A DNA stretch of 64,000 nt from Kappaphycus alvarezii (Eukaryota > Rhodophyta > Florideophyceae > Gigartinales > Solieriaceae): positions 558,001 through 622,000 of the forward strand of contig NADL03000682.1 in assembly GCA_002205965.3 (NCBI GenBank), written 5' to 3'. The notes beneath the pieces are model-generated. The model had not been told where the DNA came from, searched no databases, and saw only the letters and a list, made by a program, of their open reading frames with translations. Positions 48,270 to 58,895 of the stretch are shown piece by piece; position 1 is the stretch's first letter, and the number at the start of each line of letters is the position of its first letter. The position numbers and the translations under genes were made by a program.

Positions 48270-49216
48270 TAAGTTCCATTCTTCCGCCCACTTTGCTTCA
48301 ATCTGCACCAAGTGCTGGGAAAATATTATTCCATTTTTTCTTGATTGACGCCGTTTGTGCCCGATGAGAAAGACGGGGAAATTAAGAATGATCAGGGCGA
48401 CCCTACTGTGCGATGTCAAAAGTGTCAAAGAGGTGTTTTTTTGCAATTTTAGACTTTACAACGTGGTACACAATCAGTTTGAGAAGTCTTTCTCGCTTTG
48501 TAGTTTTTACAAGAAAACAATATAGCAATCATAAGCGCAGAACAAAATACATCATTAAAAGATGCGGTCTGCCAGAGAAAATGTCGCACTTAATTCAGGC
48601 AGGGTAAATAAACTTTCATATATCAAAAATCACAAATCATTGAACGGCTGTAGGCAGTCATGATCGAAAAAGCAGGCGACCATTCCGTACAAACAATATG
48701 ACAAGACGAGAATGGCAGAATTCGGAATTAAGGCAGGAAGGCCGACGATAATGCATGTGGTTTCTAAGTGAGATGCAAGATTTTGCATTTTTGGTCTGAG
48801 GGACGCGAATATATATACATATATTTGTTTTGAGGTGGATACTAATAGAAACCGTATTTAAAGGCATAGGAATCGCGCGTTCCCTTATTTTGTAGGTTTT
48901 TTCCGAATGCTTCTTCATGGTACTCCAAGTAACCGCAACTGCAAGAACTATCAAACTTATTCAAGACGGTACAACGCATTCAATGCGAAATTACTCAAAT
49001 CATCTCTTCAATCAATTACAAAACCATATGTTAACAAATACCAGGGTCCATCCTCACCATCATTCCCAAACTATTCACCGCACTCTTGGTGTGCTTACAT
49101 CTAAACGCTAGTGCCCTCAAGAAGGCAACTAGTATTGTTCTTCACCAATCGTGCCGCATACCTATGGAAGATTGCCCTCTTTGCCTCTTCGTCGGGCACC
49201 CCAGCTCGCGATGCAA
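48270..49216. other. No gene recognised
   Basis: AT-rich sequence between the unknown repeat and the family C fragment. A short Cys-x2-Cys motif is encoded near 48410-48430 but has no supporting context. Confidence 0.3.
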
Positions 49217-50009
49217 TCAAAGAGACCAACAGACTTGCAAAATTGCGAGCATTCGGATGCCATCAGCCAAATATCGAGATCTGGAGGGCAACGAAACGGT
49301 TCTCTGGGCTTCGGTCACAAATAAATCCCTAAAACCGGGCCTCCTTTGCGATTTTGGCTTGCTTAAGCGGCTTATCTGTGTACTGAGACAGGGTCGGAAC
49401 GCGGGCAGGCGTTTCGGGGTGGATGACCGTGAGGTCGGAGAAGTCCGCTGCCCATTGAGCACCCAATGCATTGATGTTCGGCCGATCCTTGTGGCCCAGC
49501 GGTACCAGAATCAGACGACGGGCGGCCTTGGGCAAATCGCTGGCAAACAACCACACCTGCGAGTTATTCCGCCTTCCCCAAGTCGAACCAAAGTTGCAGA
49601 CCAAGGCGTGATCCCCGTACACGTCCATGCAGATCTTCCATCCCTTCTTAGGCCAGGGAGAATCTGCTGCCAGGAGCGGTACCCGGCAATAGTATTGGAA
49701 CCAAGCCTTATAATTGCTGTCAACGATAAAACTCCCAAGTCCTAGGGCGGGCTGACAGTACAGCCACTCTTTCGAGCCAACAACCCCCGAATAGGCTCAA
49801 AATCCTTTTGTTCTGTCGTTGACCTTGTTCAAGCTTTCAAACGCCGCGACCTCCGCTGGATTGACAAGTTGCTCCTGGCGGAACGCACGAGGCGAGTCAA
49901 ATGCAGTCGGCGGGATTACGCACTCCTCGGGTACTTGGCTCTTCCACGTTTTATGGGCCTTCACCGCAACATTGTAATACGGTAGAGCAGTGTTTAAAAG
50001 GGATATCAT
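49217..50009 (-). pseudogene. RLE retroelement family C, C-terminal fragment
   Basis: On the minus strand: EWLYCQPALGLGSFI, YKAWFQYYCRVPLL, the knuckle remnant MDVYGDHALVC with WGRRNNSQVW, LPKAARRL, then RPNINALGAQWAADFSDLTV with IHPETP. The order equals family B, but the sequence is clearly different, so this is a separate lineage. There is a TGA at 49797-49799 and a frame change near 49330. The P-D of the endonuclease core is P-N here. GC content is well above its flanks. Confidence 0.6.
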
Positions 50010-50308
50010 CTGACAAAAATCACCAGTTGGAATCTTAACTATGAATAAAGTTATGTAGGATCCAAGAATATCAAATGAGTTGAGGAGGCTGACTAATTAG
50101 TGGTAAAGAAGGAGATAATTTGGCATTAGAGAGAAAAAGAAAACTGTATCGAGAAACGTAAATGCTGTCGCATATGGGAAAAGCGAAGTGCGCAGAGAAA
50201 CAGAGAGAGAAAGAATTTCAACCTTTACGGACAATGTCCCCGGTTTCTCGCTTGAATGCTACCTTGAACGCATGAATTAGTCGTTGCAATTGCAATACTA
50301 GTGGCCTA

Positions 50309-50460
50309 GTGTAAATGGGGGGTTAATTTACTGTGGTAGATATGTGGGTTGGTATCTCGTAAATTTGTACCGGGGCGTAGATATCGTATAATTGTCAAGC
50401 CAATTGCGAAACCGTTCGATGCGTCGAAAGCTGTGGATGGCACTCCAATCTACCAGAAGG
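50309..50460 (-). mobile_element. 5'-truncated family B insertion (type 2 3' end)
   Basis: Minus strand: CTTCTGGTAG (last codons and stop), then the same 3' UTR as 10605-10745 through ATCTACCACAGTAAATTAAC to ATTTACAC. Only about 150 bases were inserted, as typical of 5'-truncated non-LTR copies. Confidence 0.75.
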
Positions 50461-50462
50461 TG

Positions 50463-50492
50463 CTCGTGCAACTAATAGCCTAGTTGCACGAG
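50463..50492. repeat. 12-bp perfect inverted repeat at the truncation junction
   Basis: CTCGTGCAACTA, loop ATAGCC, TAGTTGCACGAG. It begins three bases from the 5' truncation point of the B insertion. Confidence 0.75.
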
Positions 50493-51384
50493 ATACCTGC
50501 TGAGGCGACTGTGCTCATGTCTTCTCGGCCTCCCTAACTTTGATCAACTAGGGTCAGAGTGGGGAAGCCAAAATCAACCGAGTAGAGTCTTTAGGCTGCA
50601 GGTTGTGATATTTTTAATACTTATGAGCCGTATCACTTTCATTTGAGCAAATGTAGATATAATAAGGAATGGGGATTGGAAAAGATTGAAAACGTCTTGG
50701 AAGGAAAGGGTGAGCTGAAATAGAAACACGGGCGGTTCGTCCACTGTAACGGATGTGCTGACTAATTCCTAGTCAACTTGTATGGCTCTGTGGATATACT
50801 TAAACTTTTGTAGTAAGAAGCGAGGAGGAATGAATTTCCCCGTTGCAGTGTCTTACCCTGATCTGTATTTCTTAAAAGGACTCGTGAAGTCTCGGGTCTG
50901 TCAGTAGCGTAGAGAGATAAAGTTGGAGTGCTTTGCTCTCGGAATATATAATGAACAAATGTCAAGGTTGAATCTGCGCGACTCACTCATTTCATTACAG
51001 TGGCATCTCTCTTTCAAACAAAGCCTCTTTTCAGCTCTTTAGTTAATCTTATGTCAACATTTCCACGCATCGAACGCTTAACTCCCACATTTTAAAGATG
51101 TCAACTTACCAGGCACAGATAATTGCATAGACAGAAGAGATAAAAGGACAATTAGGGTTGGTCTTTTACGAAATATGTATCAGTTGTATCTTAGGCAGGA
51201 ATGCACACACTGCAATGCATAAGTAACGGTCAAAAAATTAAGTAGAGAGAGAGCAGTCACAACACTGTTACTGCTCCACAGTTGTGCAGAAGTCTCATGG
51301 CATTTTATCTTGATTCTAATTTGTATCAGGAATTCTGACTACAATACATCAAGAGACAGGTACTCTCCTAACAGCTTAACTCCT
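50493..51384. other. No gene recognised
   Basis: AT-rich sequence 3' of the secreted-protein gene, with a short piece of family B terminal repeat at about 50919-50955 (AAAGTTGGAGTGCTTTGCTC). Confidence 0.35.
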
Positions 51385-51636
51385 TTAGAGAGACGGAGAG
51401 GCGATAGCGGCAGCGGAGGCAAGACCTGGACCGGCAAGACCAAGAACAGAGCCAATGCCCTCAAGGGAACCGGCAGCGATCCCAGACTCGGAGTCAGCAG
51501 AGGCACCGGCAGTGGTGGTACCATCACTTTGGAAACCGGCACCGGAGTTAAGGATACCTTGGATAGAGGCGCGAGAGACCGGAGCAGCGACGGCTGCACC
51601 GACAAGGGCGAGGACGGTGGCGATCTTGGCAATCAT
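51385..51636 (-). CDS. Small secreted protein (83 residues)
   Basis: ATG at 51636 in the context ACACAATG, stop TAA at 51385-51387. Residues 1-18 are a clear signal peptide: M-I-A-K, then a hydrophobic core IATVLALVGAAVA, with a likely cut at AVA-AP. The mature part (about 65 residues) has no Cys. It is Gly/Ala/Ser-rich with an acidic middle (GASADSESG) and a Gly/Leu/Ala-rich end, so it may be a cell-wall or extracellular peptide. Codons are GC-rich, unlike the AT-rich flanks, which suggests selection. A TATA box lies about 100 bases upstream. The family is not recognised. Confidence 0.65.
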   Translation of the reverse strand: MIAKIATVLALVGAAVAAPVSRASIQGILNSGAGFQSDGTTTAGASADSESGIAAGSLEGIGSVLGLAGPGLASAAAIASPSL

Positions 51637-51733
51637 TGTGTTTGGAAATGAATGAGATTGAGTAATAGTGCAGGATGCTGTTGGCGATATGTTGAGTGAG
51701 AACTAAGTTGAGGGCTCCCAATGTCTTTGTTCT

Positions 51734-51741
51734 AATTTATA
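51734..51741 (-). promoter_or_regulatory. TATA box of the secreted-protein gene
   Basis: TATAAATT on the minus strand, about 98 bases before the ATG. Confidence 0.5.
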
Positions 51742-52914
51742 CCATCGCTTCTTGAACGCTCTGGCTTGTTCCAGACTGATAGGCAACTTCTGTTACAATC
51801 TTCTAACATTTTCGTTCTTTGCTTGAATGAAGGCCCTTGAAAACTTAATGTAACGCAGGCCATTTGTGTGTAATATGTAGTCAGACTTGAACAGTTGGAC
51901 CATAAAACGGGTGGCAGTTTACAGTTCCATGAGTAGTTTTATCTTCTAGAGGTATTGAATTTCAGACGTTTCTTTGAGGGGCTTGACCCAATCTCTGCTT
52001 GAAGGAAAAACCAATTGAAATAGCATTGAGTGAATTCAAAGACCCGAGAAGAAAATAATTCTGTAGGGGCCCTAGGGGTTTTTAAGTAGTGAAATATTTC
52101 TTGAATAGGTAAGGCAACGTTGGCTTACTATTACTATTGCTATTCAAATAGATAGTCGCAACAATTTTCATCGTAACGACGTAGTTAGGCGTGACGTGGG
52201 AACTGACAAGCCTTGCAGTCTCTCTTTTGACGTAATGCTCCGAATTGAATAAGAGCTATGGCACGCTGGAAGGATTCAATGCTTAATTCATCTAACGTAG
52301 ACTATATGGATGAAAGATAAACGTTAACGGTGGAATTCAGATGGACACATTCTGCACCTTCAGGGATCCCCAGTGAAAGAAAGTTATTTTATTGTTTATG
52401 AAGTACCAGTGGACTGTAATGTCCTAACAAGAACGTTCGAGCTCAGTGACAACGCTAGATCTACAGGAAAACGTAGACGTACATTCGTAGGTTCATCCAT
52501 AGATTCAGGTGTGCCCAATGGCCTGGGCTGAGCGTATTTTACATGAGATAATGGTAGCGTAGACTTGCACACTGCTACATCTGAATTCGAGAGAATAACC
52601 AGTCCTGGATCATACAGCTTGAAATTGCTGCGAGACTACGAATACAGTACCGTAGAGTACACAGGAGTACTGTACAGTACAGCATAAAGTATCTGTATAT
52701 TTAGAGAGAAAATCGTGATCCCTTCAATTGTTCTACTGTCGCAACAGCCAGCCAACGACCTTGAAACAAACTGTACAAAGTGTCCCATGGCTACAGATGA
52801 ACTGTATATCGCTCGTTTTGGCCTGTCCCATCACCTTGGGCAAATTTGCCAACGCTCCTTGTACTGAAATGTACTGTAAATGAGAACCTAGCCTACAGTA
52901 TCTCACTTCTGTAA
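51742..52914. other. Upstream intergenic region, no gene
   Basis: AT-rich sequence with several TACAGTA/TACTGTA motifs, including a perfect 14-base palindrome GTACTGTACAGTAC near 52665-52685. No coding pattern. Confidence 0.4.
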
Positions 52915-53019
52915 TTCGCTGTGCATCAGCAATCGGAATGGCTGCCCGTGCGGCAATGCCAGTCGCAACCCGGTTGGCAAAGTCCCGCGCGGTAGGGTGC
53001 CTTGCTGATGCGCAGCGAA
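52915..53019. repeat. GC-rich stem-loop with 18-base arms
   Basis: TTCGCTGTGCATCAGCAA (52915-52932) faces TTGCTGATGCGCAGCGAA (53002-53019), pairing at all positions with one G-U. The 69-base loop is GC-rich. It could be a structured RNA, a transposon end pair or a folded repeat. Confidence 0.7.
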
Positions 53020-53299
53020 CATTGTTCGCTCGTCACGCCGCGACACTCTTTCAGAATGACGCCAGTTTTTGATGGAAGGGCATTTGAACGACTTTTAAAG
53101 GCACAACTTGAAAGTATTATATTCCAGAGAATCTCCGTTCTTGGGGTATGTCAGTGGCTAGCCAAATTAGGCCTCTATTGCCTTAATCAGGAAAAATGAA
53201 GTATACGGCGCCACCCCATTTACACAAACATTCAATGAAACCTTTGGGTTTTTGGATTGGTTTACTGCTATGGCAAAGCAGTATACAGCCCAAGGAAGC

Positions 53300-53963
53300 T
53301 GATGTGCGTTAAATTTGCAAGATATTTTTGCAGTATCTGAATTTGGAAGATATTTTAATTTGGATGCGTGTGGCAAATTCATGGGTTGATTTTTTATTTT
53401 AGGACACGCTGTCATAATAGATATCTGTATAGTTCCAGGTTCTAGGTAGAACTAAGAGTGACTCTGAGAGGCCTATATAATGGCCAAATTCCCACCCATG
53501 GCCGGTGGTTGGCGGGCAGGGGTAGGGCACCTAGATATTCACCCCGAAGAAATATCTTCTAACAGTCTCCCTGTTTCAAACGATTCTTTTGAATGTATTT
53601 TATGTTTCCTAGTATGTTTCATTGAGACTTTAGGATTAACACAAAAAGTCTATATGCGATAAGTAAATTGCTCCCTCTTGGAGAGGTCAAGCAATTTGGC
53701 AAACAGCTTCAAGCCAAGACTGGAGTAGTAGAAAATTGAGAGTCAACTTCAGACCTAAGAAAGTTTATACTACGCTGGTCACAGAGCATCAATGTTAAAC
53801 CCTGCCCCTTTTATACTTTCTTGTAGCCCTCTTAACTCTTTTCCTTGTATAATCCTTTTTGTTCGTTCAACTATACTACGGTAGCACTATTGTTGCTTGA
53901 AACACCTCCTCATTGGGATAATTGGTTTCGAATATCTCTTTTTCGGACAATTTATCTATATCA
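53300..53963 (-). mobile_element. Solo LTR, copy 3, inverted and diverged
   Basis: The reverse complement of the 723-bp LTR: TGATGTGCGTTAAATTTGC at one end, TATCTATATCA at the other. Inside are GACACGCTGTCATAATAGAT and TTTATACTTTCTTGTAG (the TATA region). A short internal deletion near 53315 explains the smaller size. No exact 5-bp duplication is seen (GAAGC versus GAGGA), as expected for an old copy. Confidence 0.7.
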
Positions 53964-54164
53964 GAGGATATGTGGTAAAGCGATGTCGAGATATCCACTG
54001 TTAATCGAGGAGTGGGGATACCAAGGACCAGCTACTAAAACGTAGGTATTACAAGAGGTAGAGTGTAGGTATTTTACTGATTTGAGATTTGGCTACTTTC
54101 CCGGGCAGTTGTGGGCGTGTCCAAGCATAAAATACGAAAGGAGAAGAATGCCAATACAGAACTG

Positions 54165-54690
54165 GAGTGATGTCAGCCGTATTGCATGCTGCTTTGGATA
54201 AAAAAGTCACCGCAGCATGTCTCTGGTTGTCCCGCTAGTAAGGGAAAAGTTTTGGGGGTTTTACTCTTTTAAAATACATACTATCTATCACATAGATTTC
54301 CAGACAACCACAATCCACTCAAACAGTGTATATCAACACATTAAGGGGAAAGGAACTACGCGCCCTACAAAGCTACTCTCAGGCCAGCCATCAAGCAGGC
54401 CGTATTGGATATAACGGCTGCTGCAGCGTGCCTTTGCATCCAATCTCCCGAATCTTTCTGCACGTCTCTACTAGACCTGTCAGAAGAAGAAATAAACTTC
54501 CCCTCAACCTCCCGTTTCAGATATATCTTCCAAGAGTGAACCACGCAACCCTTTCCTTTTTTTCCTCCTTTCCATGAGGACCGAATGTACCCGCCCGAAG
54601 ATCTCCGAAGCTCTCACAGCAAGCACATCTCTGCCCACATGTGTAAGAATCTCAAATACGACGGAGTACCACCCTCCAAGATACATATCG
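54165..54690 (-). pseudogene. Family B C-terminal fragment split by an inverted-repeat cassette
   Basis: On the minus strand LGGWYSVVFEI, VRASEIFGRVHSVLMERR are read from 54686 to about 54560. After the cassette (54242-54556) the same copy resumes with NQRHAAVTFLSKAACNTADI from about 54245 to 54165. The expected family order (VLxQRH then SNAAC) is thus interrupted exactly at the cassette. Confidence 0.55.
54242..54556. mobile_element. Inverted-repeat-framed cassette inserted in a B copy
   Basis: The left end GGGAAAAGTTTTGGGGGTTT and the right end (read on the minus strand) GGAAAGGGTTGCGTGG with TTCACTCTTGGAAGATATAT are the family type 3 terminal sequence in opposite orientation. Inside, next to the left end, is a B tail on the minus strand (MQRHAAAAVISNTACLMAGL). 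It has the same architecture as 77-611. Confidence 0.5.
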
Positions 54691-55217
54691 GCACTGGGAT
54701 GAGTTTGGACCTAGCATTTGCGTTGATGAACTATTGATAACATATGAACTTGGACGCTTTCGCGGTTTTCAAAGATTTGGAGGGGTTGAAGCACCAGAAC
54801 CGTGTGTTTTAGGGAGCAGTAGGGTTCCTGGATGTGACTTCAAAGAAGCCCATTCCTCCCAATCTGATATTCGGCTCCGTGGGATGTTGGCCGTTGCGGC
54901 GGGGCTCAATGACTGTAAGCAGAGCGTCCTTTGCTAAGTCAGACGTGAGAATTGTCACTTGGTAGTCGTAGCGGCCAATTATCTCTTTTTTGTGCAAGAA
55001 ATTCGAGAGTTATTACAGTGTTCCTCCAGTACGATATTTTTCGATTTGGAGAACAGGTAAAAACTAATCTTTTCAGTTTACACAACACGTCTATTTGAAC
55101 TACCTCAGAAAAAGATCCTTATATCTAAGCCCAAGGTCTCAATGGAATATAGGACGCCATTGAACTCACCCTTTTGAGCCCTCTGGTTCCATATAACAGA
55201 AGAGCGACTCTAATACT
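54691..55217. other. No gene recognised
   Basis: Mixed composition. A short minus-strand frame near 54809-54997 includes LTVIEPRRNGQHPTEPNIRL, faintly like the AARR-to-RPDIR part of family B. Confidence 0.3.
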
Positions 55218-55222
55218 CTGTA

Positions 55223-55638
55223 TGTCAGAAAAGATATGATGAATATGTTAGGTTTTACTCGGTCCCTCGTTGCCTTGATCCTTAGAGTCTCGGCTTACTG
55301 CCCTAGATTAAATACCATTCCAGTTGGGTAGACTAAAAACAGAAAGTTCTTTAATTAGACTATGCAAAACTTCCGTGATGCGCACCCTGCATCATAAGTA
55401 ATTCCGTCCGGGTTTAGTCCAGCATCATAAAAGCCTCAATAATGTTCTCGTAGGTGCTCCAGAAGGGCTTGTTTGCTTGATTGCGACAGTATACGTGACG
55501 GGTAAACAGCATAATCGAAACGAGACTCAATTTTGGTGACGATGTAATAACGTAATCATAACGCATATGCATAAAATCATTTTTGACGTTGTCTATTCTC
55601 TGGTTGATGACGTCAATGTAATGTCAATCATTCCTACA
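55223..55638 (-). repeat. 3' LTR of the copia element
   Basis: Minus strand TGTAGGAATGATTGACATTA to TCTTTTCTGACA. Pol coding runs up to it. Confidence 0.85.
55608..55615. promoter_or_regulatory. CRE-like palindrome in LTR U3
   Basis: TGACGTCA, 23 bases inside the LTR start. The same site is kept in the other LTR at 60176-60183 although the LTRs are diverged. This is a typical bZIP binding sequence; binding is inferred. Confidence 0.45.
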
Positions 55639-57760
55639 CGCCACCTCACGAACATGGTGCTATAGTGCGTAAAAATCCGCTTTGGACGTGGACAACATAG
55701 TAGCTATTTGCAATTTTGAGCTCCATACAACATGTCCTCCGTTGAGAGTAACCAAATAACATGAATAGGAGCGTCGATTTGGGTGCTCTTTTGCCTAATC
55801 AGCGTCAATAAAAGCCTTCAACTTCATTCCAGTTCCGATCGGTCGAAAGATCTCATAGTCAAGGGTACCAATTAGATAGCGTACCACATGCTTGAGAGTT
55901 TTCCAATGTTTCATCAATGAGTCTGATTGAAACTTTCCGAGCATAGAAACTGCTGTGGCTATATCATTCGGTTTCTTGTTGCAACATATAGCGACAGCCG
56001 GAAAAAAACTTCTATGAGGGGCCCTTTCCACGTTATCCCTTTCCGTATCGGTGCGTTTCTTCTTCTCTTCATAAAGAGGATGGGAGAGTGGCAGTTGACT
56101 TGACTTTGACTTTTCGTCAGTCATTCCGCTTGCTTCGATGATCTTCTCGATATAAGGCCTCTTCGAAAGAAATGCACAGTTCAGGAAATAATAGATGGGA
56201 CATCCAAATAGTGGGTCCAGATTACGAAGTAAGACATTGTAAACTGCTGCGAGAACTTCTTCTTGACTCCTTGCAAAGCAGATTCTGGACTGATTATTAG
56301 GACAATATTCACATAAAACAGCAAGTAAACCGAATCGGGACCCAACTTTCCAACGAATAGGCAGTAATTGGACCTTGATTTCTTGAGTCCAAACTTCCTT
56401 AATGCCTCCGATAAGCATCGGTGCCTAATTTTAGGGGCCTGCTTCAGTCCGTCAAGGGACTTCAGGAGTCATACCACTTTTTCTCAATGAAACGGATGAC
56501 CCGAGAATGACTGGTAGTCTTATCCAAATATCTTCCGATTCGGAGAGTGGCGCGTAAACGAACGCCCCTATATGTCTAAGTGGTGCACCTTCAAACCAAT
56601 AGCTAGGACTATTGCCAATAGTATGAAAATGTACCCCATACAAGCGAAAGGGGCAAACAGGTCGTAACCCAACTCGCTCTCCGTTTGTAAATTTCCCTTT
56701 GCTATCAGCCTTGCCTTGAACCGTTTCAGGAACCTTTTCTTATCTTGCTTTAGCTTGAGAGCTGTCCCGTACGGTAAAAACTTGGTACCTGGTAGCAGAA
56801 CTGAATTCTTATCCCAGGTACCGGCTTCATGGAGGGTTTCAAATTCTTCGTCAATAGCTGGGAGCTAAAATTTGCGTTTGGTCGACTTGAGTCCCTTAGA
56901 TACCTTCGGGTCGTCATGGATTGAGACATATTTCTTGGTAATGCTTGAAATCAATCCCGAACGGATTTAAATCGCTCTTGGTGTAGCTCTATGGTTAAAA
57001 TTGCCCGATCAGACTGGACGTCTGAACGTTTCGATATGGTTATTTACGGTTGTGTATCTCCTCCTTCATGCTGTTTATCCGCATCTTTAGTATCAACAGG
57101 GGGCTGAATATAAGTCTTAAGGTCTACTTTTTCGGTATTTCCGTTAACATGGTCTTCATCTTTATCATCATCGTCTCCATGTTCGGGATCCCGCGTTTTT
57201 TCTGCTTCCGAGTCGGATTCTTCTGTGGATAAATTTTCCTTATTGGATAGCAGTACAATTACATACCCTTCTTCTGTTGTTTCAGGTTCCACTTCTCCAC
57301 TTCTGCATCGGAACTAACTGAGTCCTGGAGATCATCCTCGTCGGCACGGACGTGCTTCGTCTTTACAATTCCGGTATCGGTGAGGGTTGAATAAATTACT
57401 CAACCGCAATGACTTAAGCATAGGACTTCTTCTATCCTTTTGCTAAAAGTAGGAAGTTTTTCCATCACCAATCGGGACAACATACGACATCTGAAGGGCC
57501 TGATATATTCCAAATAGGAGGACTGGTGCTCGTAGTTGGTGTCGAAAGGCAATTTTCTAGTTGATGAATGTACAACCATACTCTTGGATTTGAGAACATG
57601 CGCCAAGGTATAATCCCAATATCTGACCGTTATATTCGCCTGCAACAATGCGGCACGTGATAATGAGAGTACTATTCCATGATTCTGTTCGGACAGTCCA
57701 TTTGAGGCCGGTTGGTACGTTGTTTTCTCGGTAATTTCAACCCCGTCAGCGCGTAACACT
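55639..57760 (-). pseudogene. Copia Pol: end of integrase, RT and RNase H, broken
   Basis: 57759-57400 continues the integrase (TTYQPASNGLSEQNHG carries the catalytic Glu region). 57292-57044 is an acidic linker. Around 56880-56640 the RT starts with AIDEEFETLHEAGTWDKN and FKARLIAKGNLQTE, then HLDIGAFVYAPLSESEDIW. RNase H is seen as RYLIGTLDYEIF, AFIDAD and STSKADFYAL. Several stops and frame changes occur. Confidence 0.75.
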
Positions 57761-57783
57761 CTTTGTTCCTTTTTGAACTCTTC

Positions 57784-58086
57784 TCAGCCATCGCTATAAA
57801 GAGATCTAACAAACGTTCCGGATCTGTTCTCGAACTTCTTGATGAAAGACAGTACTTCGTCTGAAGCTTCACCCTTTTCCCGCATTGGAGCAGTGTACAC
57901 AAATCTACAGTATTCGTCCACGATAGTGACGAAATACTTGAGCCTTGCTTTTGAAATCGTTCGGATTTTACCCTTGACATATACATGGAGGTTTCCAATT
58001 GATTTTTCATTATTTAGGCTACTCTGATACAGTTTTTGGCTTTTCAACTTGGTGCACAGTGTATTTCCCGTTGGAGCAGACTTCAA
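57784..58086 (-). pseudogene. Copia integrase core, broken
   Basis: YFVTIVDEYCRFVYTAPM and FVRSLYSDG are copia integrase core motifs, the latter ending at a stop where G-G-E-F is expected. The first catalytic Asp segment (usually H-x-D-x2-GP) reads LHVYVKGK, so it is probably lost. One cysteine of the HHCC finger is also missing. Confidence 0.75.
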
Positions 58087-58169
58087 TTTCGGTAAAATTT
58101 CGTTTCGTATGTGTTTCTTGGTTTGTGGTAAGGTGGGGGTACGGCCCTAGCGGAGGTGCCCTTCTGTTG

Positions 58170-58892
58170 TCATATCAGAGGGTGTGCCTTTTTCATCTGG
58201 CTGAGTGTCTTCCTTGGACTCCTCTTTGTCAAATCTTTATGCTCGAGTTTGACCTTACTTTCCCGTTGGTAATTTTCAGAGCTTTCGAGCCCGACTGCTT
58301 CTTGTTCCGAATCAGTGTCTCCATTACTATTGTTCGGCATGGAGTCGGCAAAGTAGTTTGCCTCAAATTTTTCGTTAGAATCATTATCAGTATTCTTAAC
58401 GGTTTCTTGTGTTGCTTGGTTCTTTGCAGCAAGTGCCATCATTGCCCGCAAGGATTTTTCTTCATGTTCTGAATTACTAATCGGAACGGTTTCTTGCTTG
58501 GCTGAAGTACAGTACAAGCCATAACTGCCTTGTTCGGCATACCCGTGCACAGAGTGGTTGTCCTCCGTATCAATCAGTAGAGCGTTTCCAGTCATAAAGA
58601 GGACCCTGGCTCCCATCTTTAACAGATCCAGAACGAATTATACACTCACTGCTGTGTTCGGAATCACGAGCGCGTTTGACGGTGAGACCTTCACTGGTCC
58701 TCCATCACTATACCAATTTACCAATCGGGTTCCTTTCTCCTTGCCCACCCCAGTAAAGTCATCGGACAATGCTATCGAGTACTCGCATGCCTGTCAATGG
58801 TAAACAAGATCCCTGTACGTCGTCACGTGTAGTGTTGTACCCGAGTCTAGTAGCATAAGGTCACCTTTCATTGTCTTCTTAGCCATAGTGGC
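58170..58892 (-). pseudogene. Copia protease and spacer, with stops
   Basis: LMLLDSGTTLHVTT gives the aspartic protease D-S-G site just after the Gag stop, in the same frame. TGA and another stop follow. The 58616-58170 frame is a Ser/Glu/Asn-rich spacer of 148 codons. Confidence 0.7.
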
Positions 58893-58895
58893 ACG

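Noticed and set aside
49086-49745. A 219-codon plus-strand open frame
   Set aside because: The opposite strand has the recognisable knuckle and endonuclease blocks of a retroelement, so this is its shadow.
51310-51655. Gly/Thr-rich open frames on the plus strand and a Leu/Pro-rich frame on the minus strand
   Set aside because: They overlap the secreted-protein gene and arise from its GC-rich codons. Only the chosen frame has a signal peptide and matching TATA box.
53214-53299. CCCCATTTACAC near 53215 as another family B type 2 3' end
   Set aside because: Only about 12 bases match and the preceding UTR sequence is absent.
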